Shown here: piece by piece, positions 1 through 5,334 of the stretch
Layout of the letters: each line of letters starts with the position of its first letter
Position numbering within the stretch: the stretch's first letter is position 1
Assembly: GCA_021814085.1 (NCBI GenBank)
Contig: JAKAJA010000109.1
Coordinates: forward strand, 1 to 6,361
Direction: 5' to 3'
From: Acidobacteriota bacterium
GTDB lineage: Bacteria; Acidobacteriota; UBA4820; DSQY01
DNA: 6,361 nucleotides
Made by a program: the position numbers and the translations under genes
Notes under the pieces: generated by a model
What the model saw: only the letters and a program-made list of their open reading frames with translations
What the model was told of the DNA's origin: nothing
The model's database searches: none

Positions 1-25
1 CGAGATGGTCTCCTCGAGTGAATGA

Positions 26-71
26 GAGCCGATCGTTCAATAGATACGATAGGTGGTGATGAGCCGATCGT
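26..71. repeat. Two direct copies of GAGCCGATCGT upstream of the first gene
   Basis: The 11-base word GAGCCGATCGT occurs exactly at 26-36 and again at 61-71, start to start 35 bases apart. Each copy contains the palindrome CGATCG. The second copy ends one base before the Shine-Dalgarno AAGGAGG (72-78) of the gene at 87. Paired sites of this kind could be operator half-sites, but the 35-base spacing is not a clean multiple of a helical turn and no regulator gene is in view. No convincing -35/-10 pair was found between them; TACGAT at 44-49 is a weak -10 candidate only. Confidence 0.4.
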
Positions 72-86
72 AAGGAGGGACAAGAA

Positions 87-1580
87 ATGAAATGCTTCAT
101 CCCGATTGAATTCGCGTTGGTCCTCCTCCTAGGAATGGGTTTTCCAGGGAATGCTAAGGCAGGTGACGTGACGGCGCTTCAACAGGCCCTAGAAAAGGAT
201 GGATTCACCGTACAGAAAGGCAGGCTAGGCTATTTTGATTTTGGCGCGCTCTATGACAAAGGTGTGTTCCCTTCTCCTTATGGAGCCAATCCCGCCACAA
301 AATACCTGTCCTATTTTGTTCCACCGGCACCCGGCCACAAGGTGCCCGAGCTGTTTTCCAAGATAGCTACAGCGCTAGGGGTGAGCCCGAGCGTATCTCC
401 GTATTGGAATCTTGGGCCGGATGAAGCCATCGTTTTCATTGGGAAGACACCACCGGAGTGCAAGTACTTCGGTTTCGATCATTACATTCTGGATAGGACT
501 TATGGAAAGGAAACCCGATGGCTCTTTGCCGACCTGCCCGATCCAATCAACAACCTGACGATCAAGACCGAAGGGACGCCCAACGGGTTGCCTGGCAATC
601 CATACAGTCAGACCGCCGTGATCGTGGCCACGGCCGACAGGGGCATTGATCAACGCGTTCGGGCTGCTGCGCTTTCAGCAGGGTATTCGGCGGACATCGT
701 CAACACTCAGATCTTTCCCTCGGCCATGTTGAAGATGGGCTCGGGGAACGATTCCGATACGTTCGCCATATACATCCGTCCCTCTCTATTCAAAGACAAG
801 CAGGCTGGGGAGGACTATATTAACAAGATGCCAGCAACCGTCCTCCGGATTACTCCAAACCATCCTCAGAAGCTCGACCCGTATGGTTGCCCGGAGGTAA
901 GAGTGCGCGGAACGGGAACGACAGAGTTCAACCTCACCGGTGATCTCAATCAACTGCGGAAGGCCATCCTCGCCAAGTACAGTGGATTGCAAGCTACGGA
1001 GCTTCCGGTCAGTCAAGCAGTCCCAGTGGGGATCGATGCTATCCAGAGAGGCATCGATGGGATAGGTCCTACCAACGATGCATGCTACCTCTGGACCGCG
1101 GACCAGACACCCTCTTCACCGACCCCGCCCTTCTTTGTCCCCGTGCAGTCCTATCCTTTCTTGCGAGACTCAGGAGTCACGTTGGGCAACCGCCCCGATG
1201 AGTTCGTCATCGTCTATGGGGTTAACCACGTCGCCACAGGAAAGGCGTCTTACTCGAATTTTGTGATGAACGCGGCCGAGGTTTTTAACAGCGTTGGGAT
1301 GATCAGCGATTCCGATTTCTCTGGGACTGCACAGGATTATCTTCCTGACAGTCCTAATGCGAAATACCTCTACGTCTACAAGATCGCACGGAAGTGCGGC
1401 GACGATCCTCACTGCTATGCTCTCCCCTACGGCATGGGAAGCCGTGGCATAGACCTGGATCAGCGGTTCCTTCTTTTCTTCAGGATATACCTCGAAAAAC
1501 CTACAAAGACGGGGCCATCTTACTCAGAGATCGTGTACGACAGGGCCATGAAGTTCAGCCCGAAGAACGGGGGAAAATGA
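87..1580 (+). CDS. Secreted protein of unknown function (497 aa)
   Basis: I do not recognise a named family. The start is well supported: AAGGAGG lies 8 bases before the ATG. Residues 1-25 form a Sec signal peptide: a short charged start, a hydrophobic core around residues 8-20, and an Ala-Lys-Ala cleavage site before Gly26. The mature protein has no further membrane segment, so it is probably periplasmic or extracellular. Stretches that look conserved are CKYFGFDHY (125-133), TADRGID (182-188), RGTGTTEFNL (274-283), VYGVNHVATGKASYSNF (376-392), DLDQRFLLFF (456-465) and TKTGPSYSEIVYDR (473-486). Mature cysteines are C125, C268, C333, C437 and C443. No sulfatase, protease or glycosidase signature was found. 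The gene is visibly richer in A/T, especially at third positions, than its neighbours, which suggests a different origin. It lies 152 bases upstream of the DUF1254 gene on the same strand. The ORF is certainly real; the role is unknown. Confidence 0.85.
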   Translation: MKCFIPIEFALVLLLGMGFPGNAKAGDVTALQQALEKDGFTVQKGRLGYFDFGALYDKGVFPSPYGANPATKYLSYFVPPAPGHKVPELFSKIATALGVSPSVSPYWNLGPDEAIVFIGKTPPECKYFGFDHYILDRTYGKETRWLFADLPDPINNLTIKTEGTPNGLPGNPYSQTAVIVATADRGIDQRVRAAALSAGYSADIVNTQIFPSAMLKMGSGNDSDTFAIYIRPSLFKDKQAGEDYINKMPATVLRITPNHPQKLDPYGCPEVRVRGTGTTEFNLTGDLNQLRKAILAKYSGLQATELPVSQAVPVGIDAIQRGIDGIGPTNDACYLWTADQTPSSPTPPFFVPVQSYPFLRDSGVTLGNRPDEFVIVYGVNHVATGKASYSNFVMNAAEVFNSVGMISDSDFSGTAQDYLPDSPNAKYLYVYKIARKCGDDPHCYALPYGMGSRGIDLDQRFLLFFRIYLEKPTKTGPSYSEIVYDRAMKFSPKNGGK

Positions 1581-1581
1581 G

Positions 1582-1603
1582 GTGGCCTGACTCCGAGGGC
1601 CAC
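1582..1603 (+). terminator. Possible weak terminator hairpin after the first gene
   Basis: GTGGCC at 1582-1587 pairs perfectly with GGCCAC at 1598-1603 across a 10-base loop, starting two bases after the TGA stop of the upstream gene. No T-tract follows, so an intrinsic terminator is uncertain. The rest of the gap up to 1720 holds a small GGGG/CCCC hairpin near 1622-1632 and no gene or clear promoter. Confidence 0.3.
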
Positions 1604-1732
1604 TGCGGCGTCGGGTGATCGGGGGAGTCCCCAAGAACGCGCGAGGGGCAGGGCGCCGCCGCTCACAGGGATAAATCCGATCTCGCAGGGAGCTTCGCGC
1701 AGAGCGCACCATCTCAATATGAGGAGAACGCC

Positions 1733-3358
1733 ATGATGCAGATGCTCAGACCACTGACGGTACTGATGGCCTTTATCGTGCTGGCCCTTCCTGGCGCGGC
1801 TTCGGCGCAGACGGCGACCGCGATCCCGCCGGGGCTCATCACGCCCGACCGGGTGCAGACCCGCATCGGCACGCTGGAGTTCAAGGATGGCGCGCCCACC
1901 GTGGAAACCGCCGAAAAGGTGCGGGACACGCTGGATTTCACGCGTGCCCTGGACGTCTTCAACAACAGCTTCCGTGGCGCATCGGCCTACGCGATCCGCG
2001 AGGGCCTGCACAGCGTGGGTGCCGAGGACAACACCGTCCTCATCTACTCCGAACTGATGGACGCCAAGTCGCTGGCCCTAACGGCCAATGCCGACACCGT
2101 GTATTACATTGCGGTGGTGGACCTGTCGAAGGGGCCGATGGTGGTGGAACAGCCGCCGAGTGGGCTCGGGACCATCAACGACATGTGGTTTAGCTGGATC
2201 ATCGACGTCGGCTTCCCCGGCCCCGACCACGGCGTAGGCGGCAGGTACCTGCTCGTGCCGCCGGGATACGACGGGCCGCTTCCCGAGGGCGGCTTCTTCG
2301 TCGCCAAGTCGAGCACGATCCGCGTGTTGTACGCGGGTCGCTCGTTTCTGGTGAACGACGATCCCAAGCCGACGGTCGAGCTAATCAGGAAGACGATGAA
2401 GATCTATCCGTACACGCCCGGTGGCATCGGGACGAGCATCGCCACGGCGCTCCAGGGCAAGGTGCGCCTCGCCCAGAATCCGCCCATCCCCGAGACCAGG
2501 TTCGTGGAGGGCAGCGGCAAGGCCTTCAACACGATCCCGCCCGGCAATTACGCGTTCTTCGAGATGATCAACGCCAACGTGCAGGACGAGCCGGCCGACA
2601 GCTACGACGTGGAACTCGCCGGCCAGCTGGCCGCCATCGGCATCGTCAAGGGCAAACCCTTCCAGCCGGACGGCCGGATGAAGAAGATCCTCGCGGACGC
2701 CGCCGCGGTGGGCGACGCCGCCGGCCGGACGCTCAACTGGCGCTTCAGCGTGGCCCATCCGGACTGGTCGTACTATCCCGGATCGAGGTGGGGCAACATG
2801 ATGTGGGAGGGAGGGGCCAACTTCGAGACGCCGCCGCCCGCGTTCACGAAGGAGGGCATGTTCAAGCCGTTCCCGCCGACCGGTGCGCGCACGCTCGACT
2901 CGCGCACGGCGTTCTACTATGCGTACACGCTGAACTCGCCGGGCTTAATCATGCGGATTCCCGACGTCGGCTCGCAGTACCTCATGGGATTCCTCGACAG
3001 CGACGGCAACCCCTACGACGGCGGAAAGACCTACAAGGTGACCCTGCCGCCGAACATCCCCGCTCGGGCGTTCTGGTCTCTGACGGTCTACGACAACCAG
3101 ACGCGCTCGATGCTGGACACGCCGCAGCGCTACCCCCGCGCCGGCAGCCAGAGCTACCCCTCCCCCGCCACCGAACCGAACGCCGACGGCTCCACGACGG
3201 TGTACTTCGGCCCGAGGCAGCCCGAGGGCGTCAAGCGCGGCAACTGGATCCAGACGCTGCCCGGCAGGGGCTGGTTCACCATCCTGCGGCTCTACAGCCC
3301 GTTGGAGCCCTTCTTTGACAAGAGCTGGCGGCCCACCGAGATCGAACGGGTGCCTTGA
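1733..3358 (+). CDS. Secreted DUF1254/DUF1214 domain protein (541 aa)
   Basis: This is a two-domain protein of the DUF1254 (N-terminal) plus DUF1214 (C-terminal) type, whose biochemical role is not established. GAGGAG at 1721-1726 precedes the ATG at 1733; ATG codons at 1736 and 1742 are in frame, so the exact start could shift by up to three residues. Residues 1-25 are a signal peptide with a hydrophobic core (8-20) and an Ala-Ser-Ala cleavage site before Gln26. The DUF1254 part covers about residues 65-210 and includes the typical ALTANADTVYYIAVVDLS (115-132). The DUF1214 part covers about 385-530, with FYYAYTLNSPG (394-404), the FWSLTVYDNQTRSML stretch (447-461) and the C-terminal GRGWFTILRLYSPLEPFFDK (511-530). 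Length and domain order are normal and the frame is intact. It could be cotranscribed with the gene at 87, but the 152-base gap leaves this open. A hairpin at 3409 probably ends transcription. Confidence 0.93.
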   Translation: MMQMLRPLTVLMAFIVLALPGAASAQTATAIPPGLITPDRVQTRIGTLEFKDGAPTVETAEKVRDTLDFTRALDVFNNSFRGASAYAIREGLHSVGAEDNTVLIYSELMDAKSLALTANADTVYYIAVVDLSKGPMVVEQPPSGLGTINDMWFSWIIDVGFPGPDHGVGGRYLLVPPGYDGPLPEGGFFVAKSSTIRVLYAGRSFLVNDDPKPTVELIRKTMKIYPYTPGGIGTSIATALQGKVRLAQNPPIPETRFVEGSGKAFNTIPPGNYAFFEMINANVQDEPADSYDVELAGQLAAIGIVKGKPFQPDGRMKKILADAAAVGDAAGRTLNWRFSVAHPDWSYYPGSRWGNMMWEGGANFETPPPAFTKEGMFKPFPPTGARTLDSRTAFYYAYTLNSPGLIMRIPDVGSQYLMGFLDSDGNPYDGGKTYKVTLPPNIPARAFWSLTVYDNQTRSMLDTPQRYPRAGSQSYPSPATEPNADGSTTVYFGPRQPEGVKRGNWIQTLPGRGWFTILRLYSPLEPFFDKSWRPTEIERVP

Positions 3359-3408
3359 GATAGGCCAGCTGGCTTGCGCTTGCAGGCGGCAACGGGATAG
3401 GAAAGGAC

Positions 3409-3440
3409 AGGGGCAGGACGCGTCTACGCGCCCTGCCCCT
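3409..3440. terminator. Strong hairpin between convergent genes, probable bidirectional terminator
   Basis: AGGGGCAGG (3409-3417) pairs perfectly with CCTGCCCCT (3432-3440). After one A/C mismatch, CGCG (3419-3422) pairs with CGCG (3427-3430) around a TCTA loop. It sits 50 bases after the stop of the DUF1254 gene and just past the end of the leftward arylsulfatase remnant. The flanks are only moderately T-rich (TTTGTT from 3453 on the + strand, CCTTTCC on the - strand), so efficiency is uncertain although the stem is very stable. Confidence 0.55.
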
Positions 3441-3460
3441 GCGGTGAACCGGTTTGTTCG

Positions 3461-3478
3461 GAAGCGCCCCGGCGCTTC
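3461..3478 (-). terminator. Hairpin at the stop codon of the arylsulfatase remnant
   Basis: GAAGCGC (3461-3467) pairs with GCGCTTC (3472-3478) around a 4-base loop; the stem shares its last base with the TAG stop of the leftward remnant (3478-3480). On the - strand the stem is followed by CGAACAAACC, not a T-tract. It may be a relic of the terminator of the full-length sulfatase gene. Confidence 0.35.
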
Positions 3479-3747
3479 TACTGCGTCCTGCGCGCAACCT
3501 CCTTTTGGACCTCTTTCACGGCCGCTTCGGCCTTCTCATTGACGTCTCGGATCTCCACGGTGACCTTCGGGATGTGGCCGGTGAAGCGGGATTGGGCCCA
3601 GGAGCCGATGGTCTCGACGACCGGCGTGCCCAGGTCGATGCCCACGTCCGCCGTCTCGTCGGCGGAGAAGGCCCCGTACTGCGTCCGCTCGATCCGTCCC
3701 TCCGCAACCTTCTCGCCGTTCACGTACATCGTGCCCTGCCCGCCTAA
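3478..3747 (-). pseudogene. C-terminal remnant of an arylsulfatase
   Basis: Only the last 90 or so residues of a sulfatase-type protein remain. Read leftward, the frame gives GGQGTMYVNGEKVAEGRIER, then FSADETADVGIDLGTPV and FTGHIPKVTVEI, and stops at TAG 3478-3480. These match the C-terminal beta-rich end of the arylsulfatase family (TLYVNGKKVAEGR, FSADETADVG and F-x-G-x-I-x-K-V-T-V signatures, recalled from family knowledge). The catalytic sulfatase domain with its CxPxR formylglycine site is absent: upstream lie a degenerate repeat and then the tRNA gene. The open frame continues to a GTG at 3784-3786, but the residues before GGQG are repeat-derived (Arg/Gly-rich) and no Shine-Dalgarno is evident. 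It is therefore a decayed gene, not a functional small protein. It could instead be expressed as a small beta-sandwich protein, which I consider unlikely. Confidence 0.75.
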
Positions 3748-3842
3748 CCTCCACTCTCGCCTCCTGACCCTCCCTCCCTTCGGCACCTTCTGGCGAGGAA
3801 CCCGACTTCAAGGAGTTGGGGCTGGAGAGTTAGGGCTGAGGT
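3743..3842. repeat. Degenerate heptad inverted repeat, copy C
   Basis: The left part (3743-3776) is pyrimidine-rich and the right part (3811-3842) purine-rich. The right part repeats with a period of 7: AGGAGTT, GGGGCTG, GAGAGTT, AGGGCTG. CCTAAC (3743-3748) matches GTTAGG (3829-3834) in inverse orientation, and the centre holds CCTTCGG at 3777-3783. It is the most degenerate of three related elements. Its left edge coincides with the point where arylsulfatase homology is lost. Confidence 0.5.
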
Positions 3843-3891
3843 ATGTCCAGAGTATGACCACCGCATGGCCAACAGCCTTCAAAAGCCCCCT

Positions 3892-3925
3892 AAAATCGAA
3901 AAGGCGGAGGAAAGCTCCCTCCACC
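3892..3925 (-). terminator. Rho-independent terminator of the tRNA-Phe unit
   Basis: Read leftward, GGTGGAGG (3925-3918) pairs with CCTCCGCC (3910-3903), eight pairs including one T-G, around a 7-base loop. TTTT, CGA and TTTT follow (3902-3892). It lies about 50 bases past the 3' end of tRNA-Phe, a normal position for the end of a monocistronic tRNA transcript. Confidence 0.75.
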
Positions 3926-3976
3926 TCTTCGCACTTCCAAACCCGTGCTCTCGCTCAGGTTTTCATGAATTTTTAG

Positions 3977-4052
3977 TGGTGCCCCCGACCGGAATCGAAC
4001 CAGTGACACGAGGATTTTCAGTCCTCTGCTCTACCATCTGAGCTACAGGGGC
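3977..4052 (-). tRNA. tRNA-Phe (anticodon GAA)
   Basis: A complete 76-nt tRNA including the encoded 3' CCA can be folded by eye. The acceptor GCCCCTG pairs with CGGGGGC (one T-G pair). The D stem is GCTC/GAGC with loop AGATGGTA. The anticodon stem GAGGA/TCCTC encloses CTGAAAA, giving anticodon GAA. The T stem ACTGG/CCGGT encloses TTCGATT. The discriminator is A (4052 is nucleotide 1, 3980 the discriminator, 3977 the final A). It has its own promoter at 4079-4107 and terminator at 3892-3925. It delivers phenylalanine for UUC and UUU codons. All invariant bases checked (T8, G18G19, T33, TTC) are present, so it should be functional. Confidence 0.97.
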
Positions 4053-4057
4053 ACCGT

Positions 4058-4071
4058 GCTGGCGAACCAGC
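4058..4071 (-). other. Leader hairpin with TTCG loop upstream of tRNA-Phe
   Basis: On the - strand GCTGG-TTCG-CCAGC forms a five-pair stem with a UUCG-type tetraloop. It occupies almost the whole predicted 5' leader, between the expected transcription start (about 4072) and the mature tRNA end at 4052. It would be removed by RNase P. It may keep the leader from mispairing with the tRNA; that role is inference. Confidence 0.5.
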
Positions 4072-4078
4072 GCAGAAA

Positions 4079-4107
4079 AGGATAGCTTTTTCCGAGGCTT
4101 CCGTCAA
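4079..4107 (-). promoter_or_regulatory. Sigma70-type promoter of tRNA-Phe
   Basis: Read leftward, TTGACG (4107-4102) is followed after exactly 17 bases by TATCCT (4084-4079). The -35 box matches the TTGACA consensus at five of six positions and the -10 box matches TATAAT at four of six. The predicted start lies near 4072, about 20 bases before the mature tRNA. The spacer contains an A-run (AAAAA). Confidence 0.7.
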
Positions 4108-4120
4108 GACGGCGGGCAAA

Positions 4121-4197
4121 GAGACGGGAGCAGGGAGCGGGGAAGACCAACAACACCTTCGGCTCTCCCCTTCTCCCGTTCTCCCGCTCTATCTCTT
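4121..4197. repeat. Degenerate heptad inverted repeat, copy A
   Basis: The left arm (4123-4143) reads GACGGGA, GCAGGGA, GCGGGGA, a 7-base period. The right arm read on the - strand gives GAGCGGGA, GAACGGGA, GAAGGGGA, an 8-base period. The arms are imperfectly complementary over about 25 bases. GAAGACC (4142-4148) is followed after 7 bases by CCTTCGG (4156-4162) in the loop. The element spans the stop codon of the aldo/keto reductase (4189-4191). It could fold as a long hairpin and act as a terminator or mRNA 3' stabiliser, though no T-tract follows. Confidence 0.65.
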
Positions 4198-5151
4198 CCT
4201 GTCCCACCGATGGGCCTTGAGACGCTGGAGCGTCTCGGAGCGCAGCGGGCCCGCATCGGCGGCGGCGCAGTTCTGCTCCGCCTGCCAGGTGTTGCGGATG
4301 CCGGGGATGACCGTGGAGACCGCGTCCTGGCTAAGGCAGTAACGCAGGGCGGCCTCGGGAAGGGAGGCGGCGTGCTCGGGGACGAGCCAGCGTAGGGCTT
4401 CGACCCGGTCCACCGTCTCCGCCAGCCGACCGCCGGAGAAGTAGCTGGCCCGGAAATCGTCGGGGCGGAACTGGGTCTCTTTGGTGAGCTTTCCCGTGAG
4501 GGAGGACTCGTCGAAGGGCACGCGGGCGAGGATGCCCACGCCGTGCTTCAGGACCGCCGGGAAGAGCTTGTCCTCGGGGGCCTGTTCGAAGATGTTGTGG
4601 ATGACCTGGAGGGCGTCCACCCGGCCGCTCTCGGCGACCCGGACACCCGAATCGGGCTCGTGGGAGTTGAGGGAAATGCCGAAGTACTTCACCTTGCCCT
4701 GCTCGCGGAGGCGGACGAAGGCCTCGTACCACTCGTCCTGGTCCGTCCACTCGTCGTTCCACACGTGGAGCTGCTGGAGGTCCACGCAGTCTAGCCCGAG
4801 GGACCGCAGGCTGTCCTCCGTCTGCCCGATGATCCAGTCCTTGGGAAAAGCCTCCTTGAGGGGCGTCCCCTTGCGGGCGGGCCAGCCGTAGTTCTTGGGG
4901 GGAACCTTGGTGGCGATGACGGGCCGGTGTCCCGTCTCCTTCACGAAGCGTCCGATGAGCTCCTCGCTGTGGCCGTCCCCGTACACGGCCGCCGTGTCGT
5001 AGAAGGTGCAGCCCATGTCCCAGGCCCGGCGGATGGCATCGAGGGCCTCCTTGTCATCCTGCGGCCCCCACATGTTGCCGCCGATGGCCCAGGCGCCGAA
5101 GCCCACCGCCGAGACCTTCAGGCCCGTCCTTCCGAGGGTGCGGTACTGCAT
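4189..5151 (-). CDS. Aldo/keto reductase (320 aa)
   Basis: This is a cytoplasmic NADPH-type oxidoreductase of the aldo/keto reductase superfamily, which reduces aldehydes or ketones; its substrate cannot be told from the sequence. AGGAGGT (5163-5157) precedes the ATG. The N-terminus RTLGRTGLKVSAVGFGAWAIGG (4-25) is typical. The catalytic tetrad is complete: D52 and Y57 in FYDTAAVYGDGHSEELIG (50-67), K82 in VIATKVPP and H129 in LQQLHVW. The cofactor-binding region near the C-terminus includes STVIPGIRNTWQAEQN (279-294). There is no signal peptide, and the length is normal for the bacterial clade. The last residues end just after the AHRWDR motif (313-318) with only Lys-Arg before the stop, where many relatives have a few more residues. 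A repeat element overlaps this end. It reads in the same direction as the upstream methyltransferase gene, but 183 bases apart with a repeat between, so an operon is doubtful. Confidence 0.96.
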   Translation of the reverse strand: MQYRTLGRTGLKVSAVGFGAWAIGGNMWGPQDDKEALDAIRRAWDMGCTFYDTAAVYGDGHSEELIGRFVKETGHRPVIATKVPPKNYGWPARKGTPLKEAFPKDWIIGQTEDSLRSLGLDCVDLQQLHVWNDEWTDQDEWYEAFVRLREQGKVKYFGISLNSHEPDSGVRVAESGRVDALQVIHNIFEQAPEDKLFPAVLKHGVGILARVPFDESSLTGKLTKETQFRPDDFRASYFSGGRLAETVDRVEALRWLVPEHAASLPEAALRYCLSQDAVSTVIPGIRNTWQAEQNCAAADAGPLRSETLQRLKAHRWDRKR

Positions 5152-5169
5152 GGCCTACCTCCTGGGGCA

Positions 5170-5178
5170 ATGATATCA
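5170..5178 (-). promoter_or_regulatory. Possible extended -10 promoter of the aldo/keto reductase
   Basis: On the - strand TGATATCAT fits an extended -10 (TG-N-TATAAT with one mismatch). No -35 box is visible at 16-18 bases upstream, where the repeat lies. The implied start near 5163 would leave a leader of only about 12 bases that just holds the Shine-Dalgarno, so this is tentative. Confidence 0.25.
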
Positions 5179-5190
5179 GGTGGAACGGTA

Positions 5191-5332
5191 GTGGGGAGCG
5201 GGAAGCAGGGAGTAGGGAGAAGAAGACCTGCGGCCTTCGGAGCCGGGTGCGAGGAAGTTCGTCCAATCGGGCCCGAACCTGGTCTCTTGTTCTTGTTTCT
5301 CTTCTCCCAGCTACCGACTCCCCGCTCCCGGC
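5191..5332. repeat. Degenerate heptad inverted repeat, copy B
   Basis: The left arm reads as consecutive heptads GTGGGGA, GCGGGAA, GCAGGGA, GTAGGGA, GAAGAAG (5191-5225). The right arm (5298-5332) read on the - strand gives GCCGGGA, GCGGGGA, GTCGGTA, GCTGGGA, GAAGAGA. The two arms are thus inverted copies with the same period. GAAGACC (5222-5228) is followed after 5 bases by CCTTCGG (5234-5240). About 57 bases of unrelated sequence, including the palindrome TCGGGCCCGA (5267-5276), separate the core from the right arm. It nearly fills the gap between the methyltransferase stop and the reductase start. Confidence 0.7.
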
Positions 5333-5334
5333 CC

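Noticed and set aside
2788..3318. Rightward open frame of 176 codons inside the DUF1254 gene
   Set aside because: It is in another frame of a clear DUF1214 coding region, with Arg/His-rich composition typical of a GC shadow.
1644..3440. A 13-base inverted match (AGGGGCAGGGCGC at 1644-1656 and its complement at 3428-3440) flanking the DUF1254 gene
   Set aside because: It is short, G-rich and part of the terminator stem on one side only. There are no transposase, target-site duplication or longer arms, so chance is the simpler explanation.
3539..3976. Rightward open frame of 145 codons across the sulfatase remnant and up to the tRNA
   Set aside because: Most of it is the antisense shadow of the recognisable sulfatase C-terminus, and the rest runs through repeat and terminator sequence. 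There is no Shine-Dalgarno and no family pattern.
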